From: Sphingomonas sp.
Lineage (GTDB): Bacteria > Pseudomonadota > Alphaproteobacteria > Sphingomonadales > Sphingomonadaceae
Direction: 5' to 3'
Assembly: GCA_019635535.1 (NCBI GenBank)
Contig: JAHBZH010000001.1
Span: 813,001-877,000, forward strand
DNA: 64,000 nucleotides
Positions 18,424-27,662 of the stretch are shown here, piece after piece. How positions within the stretch are numbered: position 1 is the first letter of the stretch; every line of letters begins with the position of its first letter. The position numbers and the translations under genes were made by a program. The notes beneath the pieces are model-generated. The model was not told the origin of the DNA. It saw only the letters and a program-made list of their open reading frames with translations, and searched no databases.

Positions 18424-20190
18424 TTGGATGCGCTGAACCGGCTGGAGAAGCACTGGCGCTGGTGGCTGCTGCTCTTCTGGTTGGCCGTGGCCGGCTATTT
18501 CGTCGTATCGCGCTGGGCATCGATCCAGGGCTTCGCGCTCAGCGACACGGACGACAATCTGCGCATGATGCAGGTGCGGGGCCTCATCGAAGGGCAGGGC
18601 TGGTACGATCTGCGCCAATATCGGCTGGCCCCGCCCGCCGGCGCGGATATTCACTGGTCGCGCCTCGTCGACCTGCCGATCGCGGGGTTGAAGCTCGCCT
18701 TCGCGCCGCTGTTTGGCGGACGGGCTGCGGAACTGATCGCCGTCGCGGTCGCGCCGATGCTGCCGATGCTGGTCGCGCTGGCGGCGCTCGGCGTGGTGGC
18801 GCGGCGCCTGGTCGCGCCCTGGGCCTTCCTGGTCGCGGCGGGTCTGCTGATCTGCGCCGGCTCGGCGCGCGGCATGTGGGTGCCGCTCCGGATCGATCAT
18901 CATGGCTGGCAGCTCGCCATGCTGGCGCTGGCGCTGATGGCGCTGACCGATCCGAAGCGCGCGCGCGGCGGCGCGATCCTCGGCGCGGCGACCGCCGCAT
19001 CGCTGACGATCGGGTTGGAAATGCTACTCTATCTCGCGCTCGCTGGCGGCGCGACCGGGCTGCGCTGGGTGTGGGACGGTGCCGAGGCGCGGCGGCTGGC
19101 CGCTTATGGCGTGACGCTGGCGGGCGGCTGCGCGCTCGGTTTCCTCCTCTTCGCCTCGGAGGCGAACCGCGCGCCGGTCTGCGACGCGCTCTCACCGGTC
19201 TGGCTGTCGACGATGAGCGCGGCCGGCGCGCTGGCGGTCCTGCTCGCCATGCTCAACCCCGGCTCGCGGATCGCGCGACTGGGCGTGGCGGCGCTGGGCG
19301 GCATCGCGCTCGCCGCCGCCTTCGCGTTCTTCTGGCCGCAATGCCTCGGCCGGCTCGAGCGCACGCCGCCGGAGCTGGACGAATTGTGGCTCAACCGGGT
19401 GCGCGAGGCGATGCCGGTCTATCGTCACGGCGCGCAGACCGCGGCGCTCATCTTGACCCCGGTGATCGCCGGCCTCGCCGGCTATGCGCTGATGCTCTGG
19501 CGGCACCGCGGCGATGCGGTGCGGCTCATCCCCTGGGCAGCGCTGGCCGCGCCAGCCCTGCTCGCCGCCGCTTTGCTGATGTGGCAGACCCGCGCCGGCC
19601 CGGCGGCGCAGCTCCTCTCCATCCCGGGCGCGACGGCCTTGGCCTGGGCATTGCTCGCCTGGCTGCACGGGCAGAAATCGATCCTCGTGCGCGTGGCCGG
19701 CATCGTCGCCGCGTTCTTAGTCATTTCGGGCCTTGCCACCGGCGCGCTGACCGAATTCTTCCCGCGCGAGGTCACGGACTATCGCCGCAGCGTGAACCTC
19801 GCCAATGCGCGCTGCCCGACGCTCGCGGCGCTGGCGCCGGTGGGGCGCCAACCCAGAGGCATCGTCCTCACCTTCGTCGATCTCGGCCCCCGGCTCATCG
19901 CCGTCACCCACCACGACGCGCTCGCCGGCCCCTATCACCGCAATTCCCGGGCGATCATCGATGTGATGCGCGCCTGGCGCGGCGACGATGCCAATGCCCG
20001 CGCGACGATCGAGCGCTACCGCGTCGATTATGTCCTGATCTGTCCCAATCTGTCCGAATCGACGGTCTATCGCGCCGAAGCGCCGGCGGGCTTCTACGCC
20101 CGGCTGGCGCGCGGAGAGGCGCCGGGCTGGCTCATTCCCGTGCCGTTACCCGAAAACTCGCCCTACAAAATGTGGCGCGTCACAAACTGA
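18424..20190 (+). CDS. STT3/GT-C-like polytopic membrane protein
   Basis: This is a 588-aa protein with around twelve membrane helices and a soluble tail of about 150 residues. The first outside loop carries SDTDDNLRMMQVRGL and then GADIHWSRLVDLP. This acidic pair followed by a W-R-L-D segment resembles the STT3/AglB and PMT families. No WWDYG-type motif is seen, so it is not a canonical oligosaccharyltransferase. No ATG fits; I chose TTG at 18424 because AAAAGGGG lies 7 nt upstream. TTG codons at 18406 and 18418 are alternatives. Its end overlaps the opposing MarC gene by 11 bp. Confidence 0.65.
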   Translation: MDALNRLEKHWRWWLLLFWLAVAGYFVVSRWASIQGFALSDTDDNLRMMQVRGLIEGQGWYDLRQYRLAPPAGADIHWSRLVDLPIAGLKLAFAPLFGGRAAELIAVAVAPMLPMLVALAALGVVARRLVAPWAFLVAAGLLICAGSARGMWVPLRIDHHGWQLAMLALALMALTDPKRARGGAILGAATAASLTIGLEMLLYLALAGGATGLRWVWDGAEARRLAAYGVTLAGGCALGFLLFASEANRAPVCDALSPVWLSTMSAAGALAVLLAMLNPGSRIARLGVAALGGIALAAAFAFFWPQCLGRLERTPPELDELWLNRVREAMPVYRHGAQTAALILTPVIAGLAGYALMLWRHRGDAVRLIPWAALAAPALLAAALLMWQTRAGPAAQLLSIPGATALAWALLAWLHGQKSILVRVAGIVAAFLVISGLATGALTEFFPREVTDYRRSVNLANARCPTLAALAPVGRQPRGIVLTFVDLGPRLIAVTHHDALAGPYHRNSRAIIDVMRAWRGDDANARATIERYRVDYVLICPNLSESTVYRAEAPAGFYARLARGEAPGWLIPVPLPENSPYKMWRVTN

Positions 20191-20800
20191 AGCTGCGCTC
20201 GATCCCGTCCAGCACGAACTGGGTGGCGAGCGCGGCGAGGATGACGCCGAGCAGCCGGGTGATCATCGCCTCCATCTTGTGGCCCAGCCGCCGCATCAGC
20301 GGCCCGGCGGCGAGCAGGGCGACCAGGGTCAGCAGCAAGGTCGCGGCCAGCGCGCCGAACACGACCAGCGACTGCGCCGTCCCCTCGGTGCGCGCCATCA
20401 GCAGCATGATGGACGCGATCGAGCCCGGCCCGGCGATCATCGGGATCGCCATCGGGAAGACGGAGACGTCGTTCACCTCGCTGGCGCTCACCTCCTGCGC
20501 GCGGTTCTCGCGCCGTTCGGTGCGCTTCTCGAACACCATGTCGATCGCGATCAGGAACAGCATGATGCCGCCCGCGATGCGGAAGGCGTCGAGGCTGATG
20601 CCCAGCACGCGCAGCAGATCCTCGCCGAGCAGGCCGAAGAAGACCAGGATACCGGTCGCGACCAGCACGGCGCGGATCGCCATCGCGCGGCGCTGCCGGG
20701 CTTCGGCCTCGGTCGTCAGGCTGGCGAAGATCGGCGCGCAGCCCGGCGGATCGATCACCACGAAGAAAGTGACGAAGGCGGAGATGAAGAGCTCGGTCAC
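20180..20800 (-). CDS. MarC family integral membrane protein
   Basis: This is a 206-aa protein with six predicted helices. MarC/UPF0056 features are clear: [20 protein letters not shown] near the N-terminus, [15 protein letters not shown], and [19 protein letters not shown]. The family is conserved, but its transport function is unresolved. The start is GTG at 20800, overlapping the folD stop by 4 nt (GTGA), so it is translated as the last gene of yggT-folD-marC. Confidence 0.88.
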   Translation of the reverse strand: MTELFISAFVTFFVVIDPPGCAPIFASLTTEAEARQRRAMAIRAVLVATGILVFFGLLGEDLLRVLGISLDAFRIAGGIMLFLIAIDMVFEKRTERRENRAQEVSASEVNDVSVFPMAIPMIAGPGSIASIMLLMARTEGTAQSLVVFGALAATLLLTLVALLAAGPLMRRLGHKMEAMITRLLGVILAALATQFVLDGIERSFSL

Positions 20801-21684
20801 AGTCCCTCCGGGGCCGGCAGCCCGGCCCGCGCGTGGGCCGCGACCAGGGTGTTGCGCAGCAGCACGGCGATCGTCATCGGCCCGACCCCGCCCGGTACCG
20901 GCGTGATCGCGCCCGCGACCTCGGCGGCGCTGGCGAAATCCACGTCGCCGATCAGCCGCGTCCTGCCTTCGCCCGCGTCGATCCGGTTGATGCCGACATC
21001 GATCACGGTCGCGCCCGACTTCAGCCAGTCGCCCGTCACCATCTCCGGCCGGCCCACCGCCGCGACGACGATGTCGGCGCGACGCACGACACCGGGCAGA
21101 TCGCGGGTGCGGCTGTGGGCGATCGTGACGGTGCAGCTTTCCCCGAGCAGCAGCTGCGCCATCGGCTTGCCGACGATGTTGGAGCGGCCGATCACCACCG
21201 CCTCGAGGCCTGACAGATCGCCCAGCCGGTCCTTGAGCAGCATCAGGCAGCCCAGCGGCGTGCACGGCACCAGCGCCTCCTCACCCACCGCCAGCCGCCC
21301 GGCATTGAGGACATGGAATCCGTCCACGTCCTTGGCCGGGTCGATCGCGTCGAGCACCGCCTTCTCGTCGATCTGGGCGGGCAGGGGCAACTGGACGAGG
21401 ATGCCGTCCACCGCATCGTCGGCATTGAGCCGCGCGACCAGCGCCAGCAAATCGTCCTGGCCGGTCTCGGCGGGCAGCCTGTGCTCGAAGCTCGCCATAT
21501 TGGCCGCCAAAGTCGCCTTGCCCTTGGAGCGGACATAGACCTGGCTCGCCGGATCCTCGCCGACCAGGACGACGGCAAGACCGGCCGGCCGGCCGGCGCG
21601 CGCGGCAAAGGCCGCCGCCGCGATACCGACCCGCGCACGCAGCCCTGCGGCAAAGGCCTTCCCGTCGATGGTTGCGGCTGTCAC
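20797..21684 (-). CDS. folD: Methylenetetrahydrofolate dehydrogenase/cyclohydrolase
   Basis: FolD is a bifunctional cytosolic enzyme that interconverts 5,10-methylene-THF and 10-formyl-THF, supplying one-carbon units for purines and fMet. The 295-aa protein has the active site YVRSKGKA with Tyr50 and the catalytic Lys54, [20 protein letters not shown], and the C-terminal [15 protein letters not shown]. The start codon is GTG at 21684, 4 bp after the YggT stop. Confidence 0.96.
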   Translation of the reverse strand: MTAATIDGKAFAAGLRARVGIAAAAFAARAGRPAGLAVVLVGEDPASQVYVRSKGKATLAANMASFEHRLPAETGQDDLLALVARLNADDAVDGILVQLPLPAQIDEKAVLDAIDPAKDVDGFHVLNAGRLAVGEEALVPCTPLGCLMLLKDRLGDLSGLEAVVIGRSNIVGKPMAQLLLGESCTVTIAHSRTRDLPGVVRRADIVVAAVGRPEMVTGDWLKSGATVIDVGINRIDAGEGRTRLIGDVDFASAAEVAGAITPVPGGVGPMTIAVLLRNTLVAAHARAGLPAPEGL

Positions 21685-21688
21685 GTGG

Positions 21689-21988
21689 TCAGCCCGCCAG
21701 CATCATGTCGGCCTCCACCCCGGCGAGGAGGATGCGCAGCACATAGATCAGCAGCAGCACGACAATAGGCGAGAAATCGAGCCCGCCGAAATCGGGCAGG
21801 ATCTTGCGGACCGGCCGGTAGAGCGGCTCGGTGATCCGGTCGAGCGCGCCCAGGAAGGAACGCACGAAGTCGTTATAGGTGTTGATCACGTTGAACGCGA
21901 CGAGCCAGGACAGGATCGCCTGGGCGATTATGATATACATCAGCACGCGCAGCAGCAGGTCCGCGACGCCGAACAGGGCCATTACCAT
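21689..21988 (-). CDS. YggT family membrane protein
   Basis: This is a 99-aa protein with two YggT helices separated by a short loop. The family signature is [20 protein letters not shown]. YggT proteins are small inner-membrane proteins associated with cell division and osmotic tolerance, and their molecular role is unclear. The ATG at 21988 has GGGAG 6 nt upstream and is followed by a second ATG two codons later. It heads the yggT-folD-marC operon. Confidence 0.87.
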   Translation of the reverse strand: MVMALFGVADLLLRVLMYIIIAQAILSWLVAFNVINTYNDFVRSFLGALDRITEPLYRPVRKILPDFGGLDFSPIVVLLLIYVLRILLAGVEADMMLAG

Positions 21989-22094
21989 CAGTGTCTCCCT
22001 TGGGGCTCGTCCCCGCATCTAGCGATGCGATCCCAAGCGGGCAATGCCGCCGCCGGCGCTTCCGCAAGGTGCCAAAGCGCGATAGGCTGGCATC

Positions 22095-22232
22095 ATGATG
22101 ATGCTGGCCAATGCGAAATGGGACGGGTCGCCTTTCCGCCTCGTGCGGTGCGAGGATGGAGGCGAATATCGCGGCGTCTGCGATTTCATCCGGACCCGTC
22201 GCGCCCCATTGGAACGGCCGGAGGCGCCATGA
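22095..22232 (+). CDS. Possible 45-aa coupled small protein
   Basis: A short open frame begins with three consecutive ATG codons (22095, 22098, 22101). It reads on through KWDGSPFRLVRCEDGGEYRG and ends RRAPLERPEAP. Its TGA overlaps the ATG of the DUF2721 gene (ATGA), the arrangement used throughout this window for real coupled genes. The peptide is charged, with two cysteines and no membrane segment. The upstream Shine-Dalgarno sequence is weak (TAGGCTGG). I do not recognise a family. It may instead be only a leader for the next gene. Confidence 0.4.
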   Translation: MMMLANAKWDGSPFRLVRCEDGGEYRGVCDFIRTRRAPLERPEAP

Positions 22233-22723
22233 CCGATCCCGTCCTGCACGATCCGGCGGTGTCCGCCATCGCCTCGCAGATCCAGCTCGCGGTCGCGCCC
22301 GTCTTCCTGCTCGCCGGCGTCGGCGCGATCCTGAACGTGCTGGCCAGCCGCCTCGCCAGGGTCGTCGATCGCGCGCGCAGCATCAATGCCGCTTCCTCCT
22401 CGCTCGATCCGGTGGAGCGCGAGGAAGCGGAGCTGGAGCTGCGCCTGCTGGCCCGGCGGATCAAGGCGGCGAATCTGGCGATCATCTGCTGCACGGCCAG
22501 CGCCCTGTTCGTCTGCGTCGTCGTCGCCGTCCTGTTCCTGGCCGAGCCGACGCGGGCGGGCGCGGCGCGGATCATCGCCACCCTGTTCATCGTCGCCATG
22601 GGGCTGCTGATCGCCGGCCTCATATTGTTCCTCCAGGAGATCCGGCTGGCAATGATGAGCTTGCGCGCGATCTCGAACTGGCGCCAGCACGGGCAATCGG
22701 GCCACAATCGGGACATCAATTGA
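22229..22723 (+). CDS. DUF2721 family membrane protein
   Basis: This is a 164-aa protein with three hydrophobic helices (about 20-42, 83-105 and 115-137). The DUF2721 pattern is recognisable: AISQ-type start in AIASQIQLAVAPVFLLAGVG, NVLASRLARVVDRAR, then a Glu-rich helix and RIKAANLAIICCT. Function is unknown. The ATG at 22229 is coupled to the small upstream frame. An Rrf2 regulator follows 55 bp downstream. Confidence 0.82.
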   Translation: MTDPVLHDPAVSAIASQIQLAVAPVFLLAGVGAILNVLASRLARVVDRARSINAASSSLDPVEREEAELELRLLARRIKAANLAIICCTASALFVCVVVAVLFLAEPTRAGAARIIATLFIVAMGLLIAGLILFLQEIRLAMMSLRAISNWRQHGQSGHNRDIN

Positions 22724-22778
22724 CCGCTTCGGGCGGTGGGCCGTTGTCATCCGCCGCCTTCGGGTCCATCTGGGCCCC

Positions 22779-23219
22779 ATGCTTTCTCAACGGACGCGGT
22801 ACACAATCCGGGCGCTGCTCCATCTTGCCGACCGCTATGGCGAGGGGCCGGTCCAGCTCGGCGAGATCGCGGCCGCGCAGAATCTGCCGCCCAAATTCCT
22901 GACTGTGATCCTCTCCCAGATGCGCCGCGCCGGCCTGGTCGAGACGATGCGCGGGCGCGAGGGCGGCTATTGGCTCGCCCGCCCGCCGGAGGAGATCAGC
23001 TATGGCGAGATCGTCCGGCTGACACGCGGCTCGATCGGCCTGCTGCCCTGCGCCAGCCGGCTGGCCTATGAGAAGTGCAAGAACTGCATTTCGGAAGACA
23101 AATGCCGGCTGCACCGCGCCATGCTGCGCGTCCGTGACGAAACCGCGCGCATTCTCGACGGGCTCAGTCTCGCCGATCCGGTCGCGATCGATCCGCCGGT
23201 GGAGCGGGAGACCGCATGA
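22779..23219 (+). CDS. Rrf2 family transcriptional regulator
   Basis: This is a 146-aa winged-helix regulator. The N-terminal RYTIRALLHLADRYG and the recognition region LPPKFLTVILSQMRRAGLV are typical of Rrf2/IscR/NsrR proteins, followed by the wing GREGGYWLA. Four cysteines (LPC, KC, NC and KC at about 88-110) could hold an iron-sulfur cluster. Their spacing is not that of IscR, so the sensed signal is uncertain. The stop overlaps the next start (ATGA), so the adjacent oxidoreductase is the most likely partner or target. Confidence 0.87.
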   Translation: MLSQRTRYTIRALLHLADRYGEGPVQLGEIAAAQNLPPKFLTVILSQMRRAGLVETMRGREGGYWLARPPEEISYGEIVRLTRGSIGLLPCASRLAYEKCKNCISEDKCRLHRAMLRVRDETARILDGLSLADPVAIDPPVERETA

Positions 23220-24517
23220 GCGCAGCCCATGTCGCCGTGATCGGCGCCGGCGCCTCGGGCGCGATCCAGGCGCTGCATCTCTTGAAGGCCGGCATCGGCC
23301 GCGTCACCCTGGTCGAGCGCGCCCGCGCGCCGGGCCGGGGCGTCGCCTATTCGACGGTGCGGGGCGAACATCTGCTCAACGTCCATGCCCGGCGCATGTC
23401 GCCCTTCGTCGACGATCCGGGCCATTTCGCCCGCTGGTTCGAGGCGCGCGGCGGGGATGAGGAGGGCTTTGCGCCGCGCATGGCCTATGGCGAATATCTG
23501 GCCGGGCTGGTCGGCGAGGCCGGCGATCCGCTGGAAATCGTGCACGGCGAGGCGGTGGATGTCACGCCCGGCGAAACCGTCCATCTGGCGGACGGCCGGA
23601 CGATCGCCGCCGACGCTGTCATCCTCGCCCCGGGCAATTTCCCGCCCGCGACCCCACCCGGCATCGATCCCGCCTCCCTCGGGGCGTTCTGGGTCGGCGA
23701 TCCCTGGGCGGGCGACATGCTCGCCGGGCTCGGCGGCGACGACACGATCCTGCTGGTCGGCACCGGGCTGACGGCGGTCGATGTCGCGATGACGCTGGAA
23801 ACGGCGGGCTTCGGCGGCCGGATCGTCGCCTTGTCCAGGCGCGGCCTCCTGCCCCGCCCGCACGGGGCGCATGAGGAGCATGTCGACGCCGCGACCGGTC
23901 TGCCGACAGGCTGCACCGCCTTGCTTCGCCATATCCGCGCGCGAGGGCGTGAGCTTGGCTGGCGCGGCGCGGTGCATGCGCTGCGCCCGGTCACGCAAAA
24001 GCTGTGGATGGCGGCAAGCCTCGCCGAGCGGCGCCGTTTTCTGCGTCACCTTCGCCCCTGGTGGGACGTGCACCGCCACCGGATCGCGCCGGAGATCGGC
24101 GCGACGATCGCGGCGATGCAGGCCGCCGGGCGCCTGACCGCGATCGCCGGCAAGATCGCCTCGGCGAAGGCGGGCGACGACGCGGCAATCGTCGTCTATC
24201 GCCCGCGCGGGAGCGGGGAGGTGGCGCATCTGCGCGTCGCGCGCCTGATCAACTGCACCGGGCCGGAAATGGACATTTCCCGGTCCGGCGATCCGTTGCT
24301 CACCGCGTTGCTCGCTGCGGGCCGGTTGCGGCTCGATCCGCTGTGCATCGGACTCGACGTCGATCCCGCCTGCGCGGCGATCGGTGTGGACGGGCGCGTG
24401 TCGGGCCGTCTCTCAGTGATCGGCCCGGTGACGCGCGGAACATTCTGGGAAACCGTCGCCGTGCCGGACATCCGCGTTCAGGCGGACCGCATCGCGCAGC
24501 GGCTGGCGGTCGCCTAG
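23216..24517 (+). CDS. FAD/NAD(P)-binding oxidoreductase (YdhS-like)
   Basis: This is a 433-aa flavoprotein of the FAD-NAD(P)-binding (Pfam 13454) type. The FAD loop VAVIGAGASGAIQALHLL is at the N-terminus, followed by GRGVAYST and LLNVHARRM. A second dinucleotide motif, LLVGTGLTAVDVAM, lies near residue 178, and a late LINCTGPEMDI segment is typical. The substrate is unknown. Co-translation with an Rrf2 regulator suggests redox or Fe-S stress control. The stop shares CTAG with the opposing histidine kinase gene. Confidence 0.83.
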   Translation: MSAAHVAVIGAGASGAIQALHLLKAGIGRVTLVERARAPGRGVAYSTVRGEHLLNVHARRMSPFVDDPGHFARWFEARGGDEEGFAPRMAYGEYLAGLVGEAGDPLEIVHGEAVDVTPGETVHLADGRTIAADAVILAPGNFPPATPPGIDPASLGAFWVGDPWAGDMLAGLGGDDTILLVGTGLTAVDVAMTLETAGFGGRIVALSRRGLLPRPHGAHEEHVDAATGLPTGCTALLRHIRARGRELGWRGAVHALRPVTQKLWMAASLAERRRFLRHLRPWWDVHRHRIAPEIGATIAAMQAAGRLTAIAGKIASAKAGDDAAIVVYRPRGSGEVAHLRVARLINCTGPEMDISRSGDPLLTALLAAGRLRLDPLCIGLDVDPACAAIGVDGRVSGRLSVIGPVTRGTFWETVAVPDIRVQADRIAQRLAVA

Positions 24518-25854
24518 ATCACGATCCTGAACAGCGCGCCGCCCTCGGCGCCGCTGTCGATAGTGATCGAGCCGCGATGGGCGAGCACGATCTGCCGCGC
24601 GAGGCTCAGCCCCACGCCCGTCCCTTTCGTCTTGGTGGTGAAGAAGGGCAGGAAGATGTCCTGCTTGAGCCCCTCCGGCACGCCGGGGCCGTTGTCCTCC
24701 ACCTCGATCCGCGTCCGGCCCGATCCGGTGCGCGCGAAGCTGAGGGTGACGCGCGGGCTCGCTCCATGGCTGCGCGCCGCGTCGGCGGCATTGCGCAGCA
24801 GGTTGATCAGCACCTGGCTCATCAGGTCCGGATCGGCGTCGAGCGGCGGCATCGCCGCCTCCACCCTTGCCTCGAACGCGATGCTCTCCGTCCCGTCGGC
24901 GGCGCGGAACAGGGCGTCGAGTTCCCCGGCCCAGGCAAGGATGTCGATCTCGCGGCGGCGCACTTCCGGCGCGCGGCTGATCTGGCGATAGCTTTCGACG
25001 AAGCTCATCACGCCGTCCGCCCGCCGCGCCAGCGTCTCGACCGCGGCGCGCGCGTCGGCGATGTCGGCGTTGCCGCCCCTGTCGACGCTCCGCATCAGCC
25101 CCGCCGCGCTGTGCGCCAGGCTGGTGACCGGGGTCATCGAATTCATGATTTCGTGCGTGAGCACCCGGATGAGGTCGCTCTGCGCGGCGATCTCGATCGC
25201 GTTCAGCTCGCCCTGGATCGGCTGCACCGCGACCACGCGAACCAGCCCGCCCAGCCGGTGCACCACCGCCGCGCTCACCAGCATCGTCTGCGGCACGCCG
25301 TCGCTGAGCAGCGGCACGAGGCGCGGGCGCTTGACCGCGCCGCCCGCAAGCGCGTCGGCGAAGGCCTCGCCATATTCGCGGAAATCCTCGATCCGGACGC
25401 CTTTGTGGCGGATCAGCAGCCGGCGCGCCGCCTTGTTGGCGAGCTCGACCTTGCCGTCGCCGTCCACCGTCAGCAGCGCGGTCGGCGCATCGTCCAGCAC
25501 CGCCTCGTAGAAGCGGTTGGCGTCGATCAGCTTGTGCTTGTCGTCGCGCAGCCGCTTCAGCGCCTCGTCGAGCACCCCGCCCAGCTCGGAAAAGCCGCTG
25601 CCGTCGCCGCGATGGGCGAAGCTCTGGCTGAAATCGCCGAACTTCACCGCGTCGATGAAGCGCGCCAGCTCCATGTTCGTGCGCTGGACATGCCGCCACA
25701 GCATCGCCGCCGCGCCCGCGACGAACAGGCCGGCGACGACCTTGGCGGCGCCGAGGTCGGGCCGCGCCAGCGCCGCGACGAAGGCGAAGGCCGCGATCAG
25801 CAGCAGCGCCAGCCGCCACAGCAGGCCGAGCATGAAGCGGTTCCGGAAACGCAT
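24514..25854 (-). CDS. NtrB-like sensor histidine kinase
   Basis: This is a 446-aa membrane kinase with two helices near the N-terminus (about 10-30 and 35-50) and almost no periplasmic loop. A HAMP/linker-like region and a PAS-like domain (DDAPTALLTVDGDGKVELAN) follow. The phosphoacceptor motif is VLTHEIMNSMTPV near His232. N-box LINLLRNAADA, G-boxes DNGPGVP and GTGVGLSLAR complete the ATPase domain. The short loop suggests it senses membrane state or a membrane partner. It lies 1 bp downstream of the response regulator gene in the same operon and should phosphorylate that protein. Confidence 0.92.
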   Translation of the reverse strand: MRFRNRFMLGLLWRLALLLIAAFAFVAALARPDLGAAKVVAGLFVAGAAAMLWRHVQRTNMELARFIDAVKFGDFSQSFAHRGDGSGFSELGGVLDEALKRLRDDKHKLIDANRFYEAVLDDAPTALLTVDGDGKVELANKAARRLLIRHKGVRIEDFREYGEAFADALAGGAVKRPRLVPLLSDGVPQTMLVSAAVVHRLGGLVRVVAVQPIQGELNAIEIAAQSDLIRVLTHEIMNSMTPVTSLAHSAAGLMRSVDRGGNADIADARAAVETLARRADGVMSFVESYRQISRAPEVRRREIDILAWAGELDALFRAADGTESIAFEARVEAAMPPLDADPDLMSQVLINLLRNAADAARSHGASPRVTLSFARTGSGRTRIEVEDNGPGVPEGLKQDIFLPFFTTKTKGTGVGLSLARQIVLAHRGSITIDSGAEGGALFRIVI

Positions 25855-25855
25855 G

Positions 25856-27268
<1,413 letters not shown>

Positions 27269-27284
27269 GTCTTTCCTCCCGCGT

Positions 27285-27300
27285 TGCGCGATACCGGACA
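27285..27300. promoter_or_regulatory. Outlying regulator half-site box
   Basis: TGCGCG-ATAC-CGGACA matches the local operator TGTCCG-N4-CGGACA perfectly in the right half and at four of six positions in the left. It covers the expected transcription start of the minus-strand sigma-54-like promoter and abuts the Shine-Dalgarno of the response regulator. That position would suit feedback repression, which is inference only. Confidence 0.35.
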
Positions 27301-27316
27301 AACAAGCTTCGTGCCA
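27301..27316 (-). promoter_or_regulatory. Sigma-54-like promoter of the regulator-kinase operon
   Basis: On the minus strand the sequence is TGGCACGAAGCTTGTT. The -24 block TGGCACG is perfect, and the -12 block is TTGTT, one base from TTGCT, with the correct 10-bp distance between GG and the -12 G. Transcription would start near 27291, giving a leader of about 23 nt that contains the Shine-Dalgarno sequence of the GTG start at 27268. The mismatch at the usually conserved -12 C is the weak point. Confidence 0.55.
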
Positions 27317-27331
27317 GCATCGCGCTTGCGG

Positions 27332-27388
27332 CGTCCGGGCGTGGACATTCCTGTCCGGAAGCGCACAGGCGCTGCCACGTCCCGGACA
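27332..27388. promoter_or_regulatory. Upstream activator array, three inverted repeats
   Basis: Three 16-bp sites follow the pattern TGTCCG-N4-CGGACA. They are CGTCCG-GGCG-TGGACA at 27332-27347, TGTCCG-GAAG-CGCACA at 27352-27367, and TGCCAC-GTCC-CGGACA at 27373-27388. Their starts are 20 and 21 bp apart, two helical turns, so bound dimers would lie on one DNA face. The array is about 80-120 bp upstream of the forward sigma-54 start site and about 50-90 bp upstream of the reverse one, normal enhancer distances for an NtrC-type activator. The third site is the most degenerate. Confidence 0.65.
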
Positions 27389-27433
27389 CCCCTTATGAAT
27401 GGAAAATCCCGGAAATCCGCCATTCCCGGCGCC

Positions 27434-27449
27434 TGGCACGGCTCATGCT
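27434..27449 (+). promoter_or_regulatory. Sigma-54 promoter of the peptide-efflux operon
   Basis: The sequence TGGCACGGCTCATGCT has the full -24 block TGGCACG and a -12 block ATGCT (consensus TTGCW). GG and GC are separated by exactly 10 bp. Transcription would begin near 27460, about 30 nt before the 27-codon peptide gene. An AT-rich stretch (27391-27410) separates it from the activator array and could be bent by IHF, though no clear IHF consensus was found. Confidence 0.7.
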
Positions 27450-27490
27450 GCTGAAGCGGCGCAGGGATCGCATCTGCAAGGAGCAAGAAG

Positions 27491-27574
27491 ATGGCACGGA
27501 TCGAAACCTTCGCTTTCACGGTCGGCATGGCGCTGACCTCATTCCTCACCCTCGTCGCGCTTCCGTTCGCGTGA
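27491..27574 (+). CDS. 27-aa hydrophobic peptide heading the efflux operon
   Basis: The gene encodes a 27-residue peptide that starts MARIETFAFTVGM and ends TLVALPFA. It is a single hydrophobic segment with one Arg and one Glu near the N-terminus, consistent with a one-helix membrane peptide. AAGGAG lies about 8 nt before the ATG, one of the better ribosome binding sites in the window. It is the first gene after the sigma-54 promoter, 88 bp ahead of the adaptor gene. I know no named family. It could be a regulator of the transporter, a sensor-coupling peptide or a leader. Confidence 0.6.
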   Translation: MARIETFAFTVGMALTSFLTLVALPFA

Positions 27575-27587
27575 GCTGTGGGAAAGT

Positions 27588-27638
27588 GTGCGGCGGCGGA
27601 CACTTCTGTCCGGAATCGGACAAACGCCGCCGCCGCAT
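27588..27638 (+). promoter_or_regulatory. Long hairpin with nested operator between peptide and adaptor genes
   Basis: An 11-bp perfect stem, TGCGGCGGCGG (27589-27599) with CCGCCGCCGCA (27627-27637), encloses the perfect inverted repeat TGTCCG-GAAT-CGGACA (27607-27622). A further CGGACA at 27597 gives three half-sites at 10-bp spacing. There is no T-run, so it is not a standard terminator. It could stabilise or separate the peptide message, or be a regulator-binding site inside the transcribed region. Confidence 0.5.
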
Positions 27639-27662
27639 GCTGCAGTGGCAGGGACGGGGTGA

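Noticed and set aside
27645..27661. A third sigma-54-like element (TGGCAGGG) just before the adaptor gene
   Set aside because: The -12 block is poor and transcription would begin inside or after the start codon.
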